64,000 bases of DNA from Nocardia wallacei (GCF_029869545.1 NZ_JARWQD010000109.1:1-64000), one strand, 5' to 3'. Shown: positions 34,167-42,884, counted from the stretch's first letter. Translations and numbers: made by a program. The notes: generated by a model from the sequence alone, not told the origin.

Positions 34167-35690
34167 GTGAGTCAACCACCCTACGGGCATGGTCCGAATT
34201 CGCCTGCCGGTCGGCCGGTCCCGCCTCCCTCCGGCCCCCCGCCCCACCACTGTGCGCCGCAGTACAACCCGCCGCCCGGGCCCGCTGCGGCACCGGGCGA
34301 TGCGGCACCACAACCAGGGCATGGCCAACCACCACCGGGTTACAGTGCGCCGCCCGCGCATTCGGCTCCACACTCCCCGGGCCATGGCGCATCACAGCCG
34401 GGGCATATGCCGCCGTCCGGGCATGCAGCACCGCCACCGGGTCATTCTGCGCCGCCTGGGCACGCGGCACCACAACCAGGACATGCTCAATCGCCGCCTG
34501 GTTATGGTGCGCCGCCTGCGCATTCGGTGCCGCCATCGGGCTACGGTGGGCCGCCTCCGCGATCGGCTCCGCCGAGCTACGGTGCGCCGCCGCCTGGGCA
34601 TGCGCCACCTGTGCTTCCCGGGCAAGCGTCGCCGCAGCCACGGCCGGGTTACGGTCCGCCGCCCGCGCATTCGGCCGGGCCGCCGGGATATGCGCCGCCG
34701 CCGGGGTTTGCGCCCGGGGCTCCGGGTTATGGGATGGCGCCGGGGTATCGGCCGCCGATGCCGCCGCCGGTGCCGTATGGGCCGCCGGGGAGGGGGCCGC
34801 GGCGTAAGCGTGGGGGTGGTGGGCTGGCCGTGGTTTTGATCGTGGTCATTCTGCTGGTGACGAGTGGGCTGGTGCGGACCGCGATCCGGACCGGTGTGCA
34901 TGCGGCCACCCGCTCGGGTGATCAGCCGAGTTATACCTATGCGCCGACCACCGGCAGGTCGACGGGGACCGCGGGCGTCGCGGCGACCGACGCCAATCCG
35001 CTACTGGCCGACCCGGGTTCGCCGTTGAGTCCCGCCCGCTGCAACTATGCGCCCTGGAGCACCCAGGTCGATGCGGCGCGAAAGTTCTTCGAGAGCGCGG
35101 CGACCTGCCTCGAGCAGGCGTGGCGCCCGGTGATGTCGGCCGCGAAGCTGTCGTTCACGCCCCCGAACCTGAGCGTCACCGCGACCACCGCCGGGATCAG
35201 CACGCCCTGCACCGGCAGCAGCAGCAATTTCGCGGCCTTCTACTGCGGCGCGAACCAGACCATCTACATGCCGATCAGCCAGCTGCAGACCGAGATGTTC
35301 AAGGATCGCTGGGAGATCTACCTGTCGGTGTTCGCCCACGAGTACGGCCACCACATCCAGGCCCAGTCCGGAATCCTGCTGGAGGCCAACAAGCAGCGCC
35401 GCGAATCCGGCACCAGCAGCCCGCGCGGGCTGGAACTGTCGCGGCGAGTCGAGCTGCAGGCCAACTGTTTCGACGGAATGTTCGTGGCGGCCACGGCGGG
35501 CGGCGGCTCGCTGACGCCGACCCAGACCGGCAACACCAAGAAGGACGCCTACGGTCGCGGTGACGCCCAGGGCGATATGCGCGATCATGGCTCCGCACAG
35601 CATATGGGCGACTGGTTCAGCGTCGGCTTCGACCAGAACCGGTCCGCGCAGTGCAATACGTTCAAGGCCCCAGCGAGTCAGGTGAGTTGA
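34167..35690 (+). CDS. YpfJ-type neutral zinc metallopeptidase, membrane-anchored, paralogue 1
   Basis: 507 residues from GTG 34167 (GGGGGA upstream). Residues 1-215 are a Pro/Gly/His/Tyr-rich cytoplasmic tail of imperfect PPGY/PPGH/APPAH repeats, followed by RRKRGG and one transmembrane helix at about 220-238. The extracytoplasmic domain of the putative neutral zinc metallopeptidase family (PF04228) has HEYGHH at about 391-396 and the downstream metal ligand region RRVELQANCFDGMF. Cysteines CNYAPW, CLEQAW, PCTG, YCGANQ likely pair. A same-family gene follows five bases later, suggesting tandem duplication. Confidence 0.88.
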   Translation: MSQPPYGHGPNSPAGRPVPPPSGPPPHHCAPQYNPPPGPAAAPGDAAPQPGHGQPPPGYSAPPAHSAPHSPGHGASQPGHMPPSGHAAPPPGHSAPPGHAAPQPGHAQSPPGYGAPPAHSVPPSGYGGPPPRSAPPSYGAPPPGHAPPVLPGQASPQPRPGYGPPPAHSAGPPGYAPPPGFAPGAPGYGMAPGYRPPMPPPVPYGPPGRGPRRKRGGGGLAVVLIVVILLVTSGLVRTAIRTGVHAATRSGDQPSYTYAPTTGRSTGTAGVAATDANPLLADPGSPLSPARCNYAPWSTQVDAARKFFESAATCLEQAWRPVMSAAKLSFTPPNLSVTATTAGISTPCTGSSSNFAAFYCGANQTIYMPISQLQTEMFKDRWEIYLSVFAHEYGHHIQAQSGILLEANKQRRESGTSSPRGLELSRRVELQANCFDGMFVAATAGGGSLTPTQTGNTKKDAYGRGDAQGDMRDHGSAQHMGDWFSVGFDQNRSAQCNTFKAPASQVS

Positions 35691-35695
35691 TCCCC

Positions 35696-36937
35696 ATGAA
35701 CCAGCCCCCGGGAAACCCACCACCGCACGGCTTTCCGCCGCCGCACGGCCCGCGGCCGGGTCCGCCCGGCTACGGTCCGCCCCCCGGCTACGGACCACCG
35801 CCGGGCTACGGCCCGCCACCCGGATACGGCGCCCCGCCCGGCTACGGCGCGGGCCCGCGACCGCCGTACGGTCCGCCGCCCGGCATGCCGCGGCCGCCGT
35901 ACGGTCCGCCGCTGCCGCCGCCCGGGTACTACGGGCGTCCCTATCCGCCGCCGCGGTCCGGTGGCGGCGGCGCCGTCGGCGTGGTGTTCGCGGTGCTACT
36001 GGTCTTCGGCGTGGTCGGCGCCCTGGTCGTGTTCGCCACCGTTGGCGCCACCAGCAGCGACCCGTCGAAATACTCCTACGACACGCCCAGCCACACCTAC
36101 GCGCCGCCGAGCTACACCACGACGTCGGCGAGTTCGCCCACCACGTCCGAACGCGCGACGACCTCGCGGTCCGCCTCGACCAGCCGCGCCGCGACCTCGA
36201 CGAAACCCGCTGGGCCGCAGCCGGTCCTGGCGACCGGCGACAATCCGCTGTTCCGCGATCCCGAATCGGGACTGATCAATATCGAGTGCGGCTACCCGCG
36301 CTGGGGCGCCACCGTCGCGGCCGCGCAGGCATTCTTCGACGCGGCCAAGACCTGCCTGGACAACATGTGGAAGCCGGTGCTGCAGGCCGCCAACCTGCCG
36401 TTCTCCAGTCCGACCGTCTCGGTCCCCGCCCGCGCGTCGAGCGCGACCTCACCGTGCACCAGCTCCGGCGGCAGCTTCGCCGCGTTCTACTGCTCGACCA
36501 ACCACACCATCTACATGCCGCTGGACACCATCCAGGTCGAGGACTACGGCGACGATTCGGTGATCTACCTGATGGTCTTCGCGCACGAATACGGCCATCA
36601 CGTCGAGGCAATCAGCGGCGTCTCCCAGAAGTCGCACAGGGAGCGATACGAGGCGGGGCCGACTTCCGCACGGGGGCTGGAACTTTCGCGGCGGCTCGAG
36701 CTGCAGGCGCAGTGTTTCGGTGGCATGTTCATCGGTTCCTCCAATCACGTCGGCACGATCAGCGACGACCAGGCGGGCCGCACCATCCGCGACAACTACA
36801 CCCGCGGCGACGGCCCAGGGGACACCCGAGACCACGGCACCAAGCAGAACTACGGATCCTGGTACGAGCACGGGTATTTCAACAACCGCACCCAGAAGTG
36901 CAATACGTGGGTAGCCTCGCCGGGGGACGTCTCCTGA
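35696..36937 (+). CDS. YpfJ-type neutral zinc metallopeptidase, membrane-anchored, paralogue 2
   Basis: 413 residues. The N-terminal ~85 residues are PPPGYGPPPGYG repeats, followed by a transmembrane helix at about 94-118, a Ser/Thr-rich stalk of ~60 residues (likely glycosylated or flexible) and the metallopeptidase domain with HEYGHH near 297-302 and RRLELQAQCFGGMF. It parallels its upstream neighbour domain for domain, with the same cysteine positions (CGYPRW, CLDNMW, PCTSS, YCSTNH). The Pro-rich tail is shorter and the stalk longer. The pair is co-transcribed. Confidence 0.9.
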   Translation: MNQPPGNPPPHGFPPPHGPRPGPPGYGPPPGYGPPPGYGPPPGYGAPPGYGAGPRPPYGPPPGMPRPPYGPPLPPPGYYGRPYPPPRSGGGGAVGVVFAVLLVFGVVGALVVFATVGATSSDPSKYSYDTPSHTYAPPSYTTTSASSPTTSERATTSRSASTSRAATSTKPAGPQPVLATGDNPLFRDPESGLINIECGYPRWGATVAAAQAFFDAAKTCLDNMWKPVLQAANLPFSSPTVSVPARASSATSPCTSSGGSFAAFYCSTNHTIYMPLDTIQVEDYGDDSVIYLMVFAHEYGHHVEAISGVSQKSHRERYEAGPTSARGLELSRRLELQAQCFGGMFIGSSNHVGTISDDQAGRTIRDNYTRGDGPGDTRDHGTKQNYGSWYEHGYFNNRTQKCNTWVASPGDVS

Positions 36938-36968
36938 GAAACGGTCGCCGGAACGTCTTGCACCGCAG

Positions 36969-37652
36969 TCAATTCCGGCGCCGCAGCTCCTCCAGCCACC
37001 GCGCCGTCTCGTCGGGTTCGAACGGCTCACCGCCCATGATGTCGAGCACCGCGTGCCCGATGCAGGCCGCGCCCAGCACCCGGTTCGCGACGGCCTCGGC
37101 GTCGCCCCACGGCAGATGGGGCTTGGAGATCAGCAGCGAGGCGATGCCGTGCGCGGCCGCCCACAGCTCCAGCACCACGGGCAGCGGATCGCCCGCGGTG
37201 ATCGTCCCGGCGTCCATGGCCTCCTGCACGGTCTGCGAGAAGCGTTGGAACGCACCGCTGCTCATGACCAGGTCGACCGCGCTCGGCCCATGGTCGGACG
37301 GGGGACCGATCGCGGCCCGGTACTGGCCCGGATGCTCCAGGGCGAAGCGCACATACGCCAGACCCTGATCGCGCATCCGGGTGATCGGCGACAGGGCGGG
37401 ATCGGTGGCGGCGGCGATGGCGACGTCGAGATCCTCGAACACCTGCGCCGTCGCCGCATCGATGAGCGCCTCCTTGTCGGCGAAGTGCCGGTAGATCGAC
37501 GGGGCGCTCACCCCGACGATCCTGCCCACGTCGCGGATCGACACCGAATCGGCATTCCCGCTGCGCGCCAACAGGTCCCGGGTGGCCGCGAGGATCTCCT
37601 CGCGCAGCTGGGCGCCGGTGCCGCGGGCCGACCTGGGACGCCGCGGGCACAT
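36969..37652 (-). CDS. TetR-family regulator of the MmpL gene
   Basis: 227 residues. HTH at about 16-62 (REEILAATRDLLARSGNADSVSIRDVGRIVGVSAPSIYRHFADKEAL, in family order), then a TetR_C domain (WGDAEAVANRVLGAACIGHAV). The start ATG shares one base with the MmpL stop (TGATG), so the regulator is translated with the transporter from the MmpL promoter. That promoter carries overlapping palindromes at 39943-39973, the likely binding site. An inverted repeat CGCCGGAA/TTCCGGCG (36946-36980) overlaps its 3' end and may terminate transcription. Confidence 0.9.
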   Translation of the reverse strand: MCPRRPRSARGTGAQLREEILAATRDLLARSGNADSVSIRDVGRIVGVSAPSIYRHFADKEALIDAATAQVFEDLDVAIAAATDPALSPITRMRDQGLAYVRFALEHPGQYRAAIGPPSDHGPSAVDLVMSSGAFQRFSQTVQEAMDAGTITAGDPLPVVLELWAAAHGIASLLISKPHLPWGDAEAVANRVLGAACIGHAVLDIMGGEPFEPDETARWLEELRRRN

Positions 37653-39901
37653 CACGCGCGGCCCGCCGGTTCGGGTTCGGCGGCCGTGCCGCGCGGCGCC
37701 GGGGCCTCCTCCGACAGTCCGATCCGCTCGTGCAACCGCGCCAGCGGGGCGGGCGCCCACCAGTTGGCCCGGCCCATCAACTTCATCAGCGCCGGAACCA
37801 GCAGCCCGCGGATGACGGTGGCATCGGCGAGCACGGTGAGGGTGAGCCCGAGGCCGAACATCTGCATGAACGACACCTTCGATGTGACCATGGCGCCCAA
37901 CACGATAGCCATCAGCACGGCCGCCGCGGTGATGATCCGCCCGGTGCGGGCGACCCCGAGCGCCACCGACCGGACGTTGTCGGCGGACGTGCGCCCGGAG
38001 GCCAGCCACGCCTCCCGGATTCGCGACAGCAGGAACACCTCGTAGTCCATCGACATCCCGAAGGCCAGGCAGAACATCAGGATGGGCATCGTCGCCACCA
38101 GGTAGCCGGTCGCGGTGAAGTCGAGCAGGCCGGACAGATGCCCCTCCTGGAAGATCCACACCATCATCCCGAACATCGCGCTGAGCGACAGTGTGTTGAG
38201 TACCAGGGCTTTCAGCGGAAGCACGACGCTGCCGGTGAACAGGAACAGCACGATGAAGGTGGACAACACGATGAGCCCGATCGCGAGCGGCAGCCGCGCC
38301 CCCAGCGCGTGCAGGGTGTCGGCGTTGATGGCCGCGGCCCCGCCGAACAGCGCCGGTGCGGGTGCGGGCACGGACCGCAGCTGCTCGAGCTGGTTCTGCC
38401 CGTCCGCGGTGTACGGCATGAATTTCGATGTGACCGTGAGGTATTGGCCGTTGTCGTTGGCCATCCCCGGCGGCGTGGGCGCGACCCGGGCGCCCGAGAC
38501 GTACACGCCCGAACTCGACAGCACCGCGGAGACGCCGTTCACCCGCGACAGCGCGCCCGCGTAGCCGCCCGCGTCCCCGCGATATCCGTCCAGCACCACC
38601 GTGGTGGCGGTACCGGCGTTGACCCCCGGGAAATCGCTGCGCAGCACGTCGCCCACGGCCCGGCTCTCCGCGCCGACCGGCAGCACCCGATCGTCCGGAT
38701 AGCCGAATTTCACGCCGAGGAACGGTGATCCGATCGCCAGCAGCAGCGCGATGAGCACCACCGCCACCGGCGCGGCGCGGCGCATCACCCACGACACGGT
38801 GCGATACCACGCGGACTGCTCGATGGGCCGCGCCACCGGCTCCGGGCGGCGCAGCAGCCGCCGCAGCGGAACGCGCAGATTCCAGGCGTTCACCCGATCG
38901 CCCAGCAGCACCAGTACGGCGGGCAGGATCACGATCGAGGCGGCGGCCGCGGCCGCCACGACGGCGACGCCCGCGAAGGCGACCGACCGCAGGAAGTAGA
39001 GATCGAAGACCGCCAGCGCCGCGAGCGCCAGCACCACCGTGAGCGTCGAATACAGCACCGTGCGCCCGGCGGTCTGCACCGCGCGGATCGCCGCATCGCG
39101 GTGCGCGAGGCCGCTTTCCAGTTCCTCGCGGTACCGGCTGACGATGAACAGGCTGTAGTCGATGGCCAGCGCCAGGCCGAGCGCCGTGGTCATGTTCAGC
39201 GCGTAGATCGATACGTCGCTGACCGCGGTGAGCGCCTGCAGGATCGCCAGCGTGCCCAGGATCGCGAAGGCGCCGATGAGCAGCGGCAGCGCGGCCGCGA
39301 CCACGCTGCCGAACACCAGCATCAGCACGATCGCCGTCAGCGGCACCGCCACGCCCTCGGCCATCGCGAGGTCCTTGGTGACCTGGCTGTTCACCTCCTG
39401 GTACAGCGCCGACAGGCCGCCCGCCTGCACTGTGACGCCGGGCGGGGTGTCGCCGATTCCCTCGACGATCTCGCCCGCCGTCTTCTGCGCCCGATCGTCG
39501 CCGCCGGTGAGGTAGGCGAGCACGAGCGCGCTCTTGCCGTCCGTGCTGCGCAGCGTCGAGGCGACCTGCGGTGGGCTGGTCCAGTACGACCGGACGCCGA
39601 CGGTGTCGCCGCGCGACTGCAGCCGCTCGGTGATCTCGGTGGCCATCGTGCGCGCATCGCCCGCGTCGACGCCGTGATCGGATCGGATCAGCAGTACCAG
39701 GTTGGGTTCGGCGCCGCCGAAATGGTCCGCCATCAGCCTGGTGACCTGCGAGGACTCGGCTCCGTCGGAGGTGAAGCCGCCGCCTTTGAGCTTATCGGTG
39801 ACGGTCGCGCCGAACGCGCCGCACAGCAGGGCGAGCGCGAGCGCCGCCAGCAGTATCTGTTTGGGGTAGCGAGTGGTGATCCGAGCGATTCGGGTCAGCA
39901 T
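37652..39901 (-). CDS. MMPL-family RND transporter
   Basis: 749 residues with about 11-12 transmembrane helices in the MmpL layout: helix 1, extracytoplasmic domain (~40-180), helices 2-6, second domain (~400-540), helices 7-12. Proton-relay Asp-Tyr pairs are present in both halves, LAIDYSLFIVSRYREE and MSMDYEVFLLSRIRE. Length is that of short MmpL proteins that export lipids, siderophores or drugs. ATG 39901 is followed by the canonical RITTRYPKQIL start. Co-transcribed with its TetR, which suggests inducible efflux; substrate unknown. Confidence 0.92.
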   Translation of the reverse strand: MLTRIARITTRYPKQILLAALALALLCGAFGATVTDKLKGGGFTSDGAESSQVTRLMADHFGGAEPNLVLLIRSDHGVDAGDARTMATEITERLQSRGDTVGVRSYWTSPPQVASTLRSTDGKSALVLAYLTGGDDRAQKTAGEIVEGIGDTPPGVTVQAGGLSALYQEVNSQVTKDLAMAEGVAVPLTAIVLMLVFGSVVAAALPLLIGAFAILGTLAILQALTAVSDVSIYALNMTTALGLALAIDYSLFIVSRYREELESGLAHRDAAIRAVQTAGRTVLYSTLTVVLALAALAVFDLYFLRSVAFAGVAVVAAAAAASIVILPAVLVLLGDRVNAWNLRVPLRRLLRRPEPVARPIEQSAWYRTVSWVMRRAAPVAVVLIALLLAIGSPFLGVKFGYPDDRVLPVGAESRAVGDVLRSDFPGVNAGTATTVVLDGYRGDAGGYAGALSRVNGVSAVLSSSGVYVSGARVAPTPPGMANDNGQYLTVTSKFMPYTADGQNQLEQLRSVPAPAPALFGGAAAINADTLHALGARLPLAIGLIVLSTFIVLFLFTGSVVLPLKALVLNTLSLSAMFGMMVWIFQEGHLSGLLDFTATGYLVATMPILMFCLAFGMSMDYEVFLLSRIREAWLASGRTSADNVRSVALGVARTGRIITAAAVLMAIVLGAMVTSKVSFMQMFGLGLTLTVLADATVIRGLLVPALMKLMGRANWWAPAPLARLHERIGLSEEAPAPRGTAAEPEPAGRA

Positions 39902-39942
39902 GGGGCGCTCCTCGTTTCTGCCTCGGCTGCGCGGCGGCCATA

Positions 39943-39973
39943 AGGTAACGATGTTAGCGTAACGCCGTTACCT
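39943..39973. promoter_or_regulatory. Overlapping palindromes (operator) upstream of mmpL
   Basis: AGGTAACG (39943-39950) and CGTTACCT (39966-39973) are perfect arms. Inside lie GTTAGCGTAAC (39953-39963) and TAACGCCGTTA (39960-39970), both perfect. The GTAAC/GTTAC half-site thus recurs four times in 31 bp, 42 bases upstream of the mmpL start. This strongly suggests cooperative binding of two TetR dimers. Confidence 0.8.
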
Positions 39974-40018
39974 CGTGGGTCCGCAAGAGGGAGAGCGCCC
40001 CCGCGAAGGTGATCCCCG

Positions 40019-41314
40019 TTACAGCGCGTCGCGCTCGCCCTTGCCGTGCTGATGTCCGAAGATGCCGCGCGGCGCATGACCGTGCACACCCTCGGCATAG
40101 GCCGTCTCGGCGTGCAGCGCGAAGTCGATGCCCGCGACCTCGTCCTCCTTGCTGACCCGGAAGCCCAGTGTGCGGTCGATGACCTTGCCCAGCAGGTACG
40201 ACACCCCGAACGCCCAGGCCGCCACGACCAGCACGCCCACCAGCTGCTTGCCCAGCTGGGACAGTCCGCCGCCGTAGAACAGGCCGCGCACGCCGCCGGT
40301 CATCACCTGGTCGGCGAGCAGCCCGATGAGCAGCGTGCCGACGATGCCGCCGACGAAGTGCACGCCCACCACGTCCAGCGAATCGTCGTAGCCCGCCTTG
40401 AACTTCCAGCTCACCGCGAACGAACACGCCACGCCCGCAACCAGTCCCACGATCACCGCGCCCAGGGTGTTCACCGAGCCGCACGACGGGGTGATCGCCA
40501 CCAGTCCGGCCACCACGCCGGAGGCGGCGCCGAAGGTGGTCGGGCGACCGTCACGCAGCTGCTCCACCGCGAGCCAGCCCAGCATGCCGAGGCATCCCGC
40601 GACGAGCGTGTTGAGGAAGACCGCGGCGGCGATCCCGTTGGCCGCCAACGCCGATCCGGCGTTGAAGCCGAACCAGCCGAACCACAGCAGTCCCGCGCCC
40701 AGCAGCACGAAGGGAAGATTGTGCGGCCGCATCGCATCGACCTTGAAGCCGATGCGCGGGCCCAGCACCAGCGCCAGGGCCAATGCCGAAGCGCCCGAGG
40801 CGATCTCGACCACCAGCCCGCCCGCGAAGTCGAGCGCGCCGAAGGAGGCCAGCCACCCGTCCGGGCCCCAGACCCAGTGCGCGACAGGGGCATAGACCGC
40901 GAGCGTCCACAGCGGGACGAACACCATCCACGCCGCGAACTTCGCCCGGTCCGCGATGGCGCCGCTGACCAGGGCGGCGGTCAGGATCGCGAAGGTCAGC
41001 TGGAAGGTCACGTACAGCAGTTCCGGGACGCCGTTGCGCACCGCGGCCGGGTCGATTCCGGCCATCCCGGCGTGGGACAGGGTGCCGATCAGCCCGCCCC
41101 CGGCATCGTCGCCGAAGGCCAGCGCGTACCCGAGCAGCAGCCACACCACCGTCACCAGCGGAATGGCGATGAAGCTCATCATCAACATGTTCAGCACGCC
41201 GGTCGAGCGGACCATCCCGCCGTAGAAGATGGCCAGGCCGGGCGTCATCAGCAGCACCAGGGCGGTGCTGGCCAACAGCCAGGCCGTGGCGGCGGGGTCG
41301 ATGGTCGGTGGCAC
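40019..41314 (-). CDS. amt: Ammonium transporter
   Basis: 431 residues with 11 predicted membrane helices and Amt/MEP signatures: MTPGLAIFYGGMVRSTGVLNM, AHWVWGPDGWLASFGALDFAGG, LLWFGWFGFNAGSALAANG and VDDSLDVVGVHFVGG-like DDSLDVVGVHFVGGIVG containing the conserved pore His. GGAAGGAG precedes the ATG. Unlike typical actinobacterial amtB it is not followed by glnK/glnD, so it is probably a second, stand-alone transporter. Its 5' region is flanked by the 27-bp repeat array. No convincing GlnR box was found. Confidence 0.94.
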   Translation of the reverse strand: MPPTIDPAATAWLLASTALVLLMTPGLAIFYGGMVRSTGVLNMLMMSFIAIPLVTVVWLLLGYALAFGDDAGGGLIGTLSHAGMAGIDPAAVRNGVPELLYVTFQLTFAILTAALVSGAIADRAKFAAWMVFVPLWTLAVYAPVAHWVWGPDGWLASFGALDFAGGLVVEIASGASALALALVLGPRIGFKVDAMRPHNLPFVLLGAGLLWFGWFGFNAGSALAANGIAAAVFLNTLVAGCLGMLGWLAVEQLRDGRPTTFGAASGVVAGLVAITPSCGSVNTLGAVIVGLVAGVACSFAVSWKFKAGYDDSLDVVGVHFVGGIVGTLLIGLLADQVMTGGVRGLFYGGGLSQLGKQLVGVLVVAAWAFGVSYLLGKVIDRTLGFRVSKEDEVAGIDFALHAETAYAEGVHGHAPRGIFGHQHGKGERDAL

Positions 41315-41404
41315 GGCAACTCCTTCCGGCGCGTTCGCGTAGAAAGAAATTACCGAACGTTCAGTACGGTCCCCCGCCCCACCGCCCCCGGCCCACGCCT
41401 TTCC

Positions 41405-41667
41405 TCCCCGGCGTACCAGGCCCTACTCCGTCCCCGGCGTGCCTGGCTCCTACGTCGTCCCCGGCGTACCTGGCCCCTACGTTGTCCCTGGAGTGCGCGG
41501 CTCCTACGTTGTCTCCGGTGTGCGTGGCTTCTACGTTGTCCCTGGTGTGCCTGGCCCCTATTTCGTCCCCGGCGTACCAGGGCCTATTTCGTTCCCGGCG
41601 TACCAGGGCCTATTTCGTTCCCGGCGTGCCTGGCCCTACTTCGTCCCCGGCACGCTTTTGGCCGGGG
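41405..41667. repeat. Modular CCCGGC repeat, locus 2 (nine 26-27 bp units plus closing hairpin)
   Basis: Nine tandem units start at 41405, 41431, 41458, 41485, 41512, 41539, 41566, 41592 and 41618. Each begins T(C/T)CCCGGCGT and continues ACCTGGCCCCTAC-like then (G/T)T(T/C)G. A tenth partial unit (41644) runs into TTTTGGCCGGGG, forming CCCCGGC (41645-41651) / GCCGGGG (41661-41667). Adjacent units are most alike, consistent with slippage or unequal exchange. Most of the 321 bases between amt and the next gene consist of this array; no regulatory site besides the amt promoter region is visible. Confidence 0.88.
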
Positions 41668-42493
41668 CCTTTTTCCGCATCAACGCCCGCCGCCCGCGCG
41701 GCCCCGGAATCGGGAGGTCGTCCTCGATCGCGAGCCATTCGGCGGTATCGAGCCACTGCTGCTGGGCGCGGGCGTCGGCGGTGTCGTTGAAGACTCGGCG
41801 GCCGCGGTCGTCGCGCAGATCGTGGGCCAGCACCGACCAGCGCGGCGGGCGCCCGTGGGTGCGCGCGTACTCGTCGAGATAGCCCGCGACCAGCGTGCCG
41901 ATGGCATTCACCGGCCGCAGCGACACCCGGTTTCCGTACTTGGCGGAGTGGAAACGCCTTGCCGCGCACAGCGATCGGGGGGTGGCGCTGTAGGCGATCC
42001 AGCCCGCCCGCTGGGCCCGCTCGATCAGCCACAGGTGTTTGACCGCGTTCGGCGCGATATCGCCCACGCGTTCGCGGATCAGCGTGAGCACGGGATCGGT
42101 GAGCAGAATGTCGCGCCGGGTCGGCCCGATTCCGTGTTCCGCCCAGTATTCGTGGGTGGATGTCGCCAGCACGCGCCCGAATTCATCAATACTGCGCTGG
42201 GCCCGTTTACCCATGCGCTCGATGCGCTCGGCCTCGGCACGCATCTCGTTCTGCGCGATAAGGGTTCGGATGGCCGCCATTGTGGGCACTTGACCACGTC
42301 CGAGTAACTCCAGGATGGCGGCCGAGGTCTTCGGATCGGCGGCCGCCGCCACCGGTAGCGAGTCGCGGTTGAGGGCGAATTCCTGCGGACTGATCGCGCG
42401 GCTCAGCAGGCCTGCGGCGGTCCGGTTACCGGCGAAATCGGTATGCGAGAGCCAGGCGGTGGCGATGTCGTCACACGACTGCACGGTCGACAT
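41636..42493 (-). CDS. Hypothetical protein whose C-terminus is encoded by repeat DNA
   Basis: 285 residues, mostly helical, no signal or membrane helix. A segment LIERAQRAGWIAYSATPRSLCAARRFH with IRERVGDIAPNAVKHLWL before it looks like a HTH-containing region, and PVNAIGTLVAGYLDEYARTHGRPPRWSVLAHDL follows, so a DNA-binding or replication-related role is conceivable but unproven. The last ~12 residues (KKAPAKSVPGTK) and the stop are read from the closing hairpin of the CCCGGC repeat array, implying that repeat invasion or growth set the present C-terminus. It is upstream of amt on the same strand, separated by the array. Confidence 0.65.
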   Translation of the reverse strand: MSTVQSCDDIATAWLSHTDFAGNRTAAGLLSRAISPQEFALNRDSLPVAAAADPKTSAAILELLGRGQVPTMAAIRTLIAQNEMRAEAERIERMGKRAQRSIDEFGRVLATSTHEYWAEHGIGPTRRDILLTDPVLTLIRERVGDIAPNAVKHLWLIERAQRAGWIAYSATPRSLCAARRFHSAKYGNRVSLRPVNAIGTLVAGYLDEYARTHGRPPRWSVLAHDLRDDRGRRVFNDTADARAQQQWLDTAEWLAIEDDLPIPGPRGRRALMRKKAPAKSVPGTK

Positions 42494-42884
42494 TTCCTCC
42501 GGGACAGAGCGAGAGGTCTGTGATTTTCAGGTTGTGCCCCGGTCGGGATGAGGGACCGACCGGGGTCACCAACCTGATGAAGGTTTGGCTACCGAAGTTG
42601 CCGGAACTCACGTTAGCCAGTCGATTGCGTGGAAAGCCAATCGGGTTACGGGATCGTTATGTTCGCTGAATCACATTCAAACGGGGCGCCGGTTTGAAAA
42701 CATGCGTCCGAAAACGCGTCAGGATCGGCAAACTAGTCCATTCGGTCATGGTTCGAATTTGTACGGAACGGAACCGAACTTATCGGTCTGTCGACTTGTG
42801 TGCTAACGGGTTGCCGGAATGGTTGCGTCGTGCTTCGCGGTGGGAGCCGCCGCGACTGTCGGTGGTCGCCGGTACCCTCGGGCC
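42494..42884. other. AT-richer intergenic region with the dnaX promoter
   Basis: 391 bases without a gene between the divergent hypothetical gene and dnaX. Composition is clearly less GC-rich than the surroundings. TACCCT at 42873-42878, seven bases before the GTG of dnaX, fits a -10 that would give a leaderless dnaX mRNA. GGTTC/GAACC inverted sequence near 42750-42775 and a TTTGAAAACATGCGTCC stretch are visible but not interpretable. No tRNA or structured RNA could be recognised. Confidence 0.5.

Noticed and set aside
36946-36980. Inverted repeat CGCCGGAA/TTCCGGCG as a separate terminator feature
   Set aside because: Plausible but overlaps the TetR stop codon, has a 19-nt loop and no T-run; mentioned only under the TetR gene.
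41315-41395. GlnR box upstream of amt
   Set aside because: GTAATTTC and GTACTGAAC fragments do not fit the GTnAC-n6-GaAAC spacing on either strand.
41405-41643. CRISPR array
   Set aside because: Units are contiguous tandem repeats with no unique spacers and no cas genes nearby.
41439-41882. Open frame giving elastin-like YVVPGVPGP repeats
   Set aside because: It merely translates the 27-bp tandem array, has no RBS, shifts frame where units are 26 bp, and runs antisense through the gene 41636-42493.
40046-42307. Very long plus-strand open frame (~750 codons)
   Set aside because: Antisense to amt and the following gene; composition is the low-complexity Arg/Gly/His type expected from GC-rich shadow frames.
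42740-42780. tRNA T-arm-like GGTTCGAAT suggesting a tRNA gene or att site
   Set aside because: No cloverleaf can be built around it and no integrase or duplicated att sequence is present.
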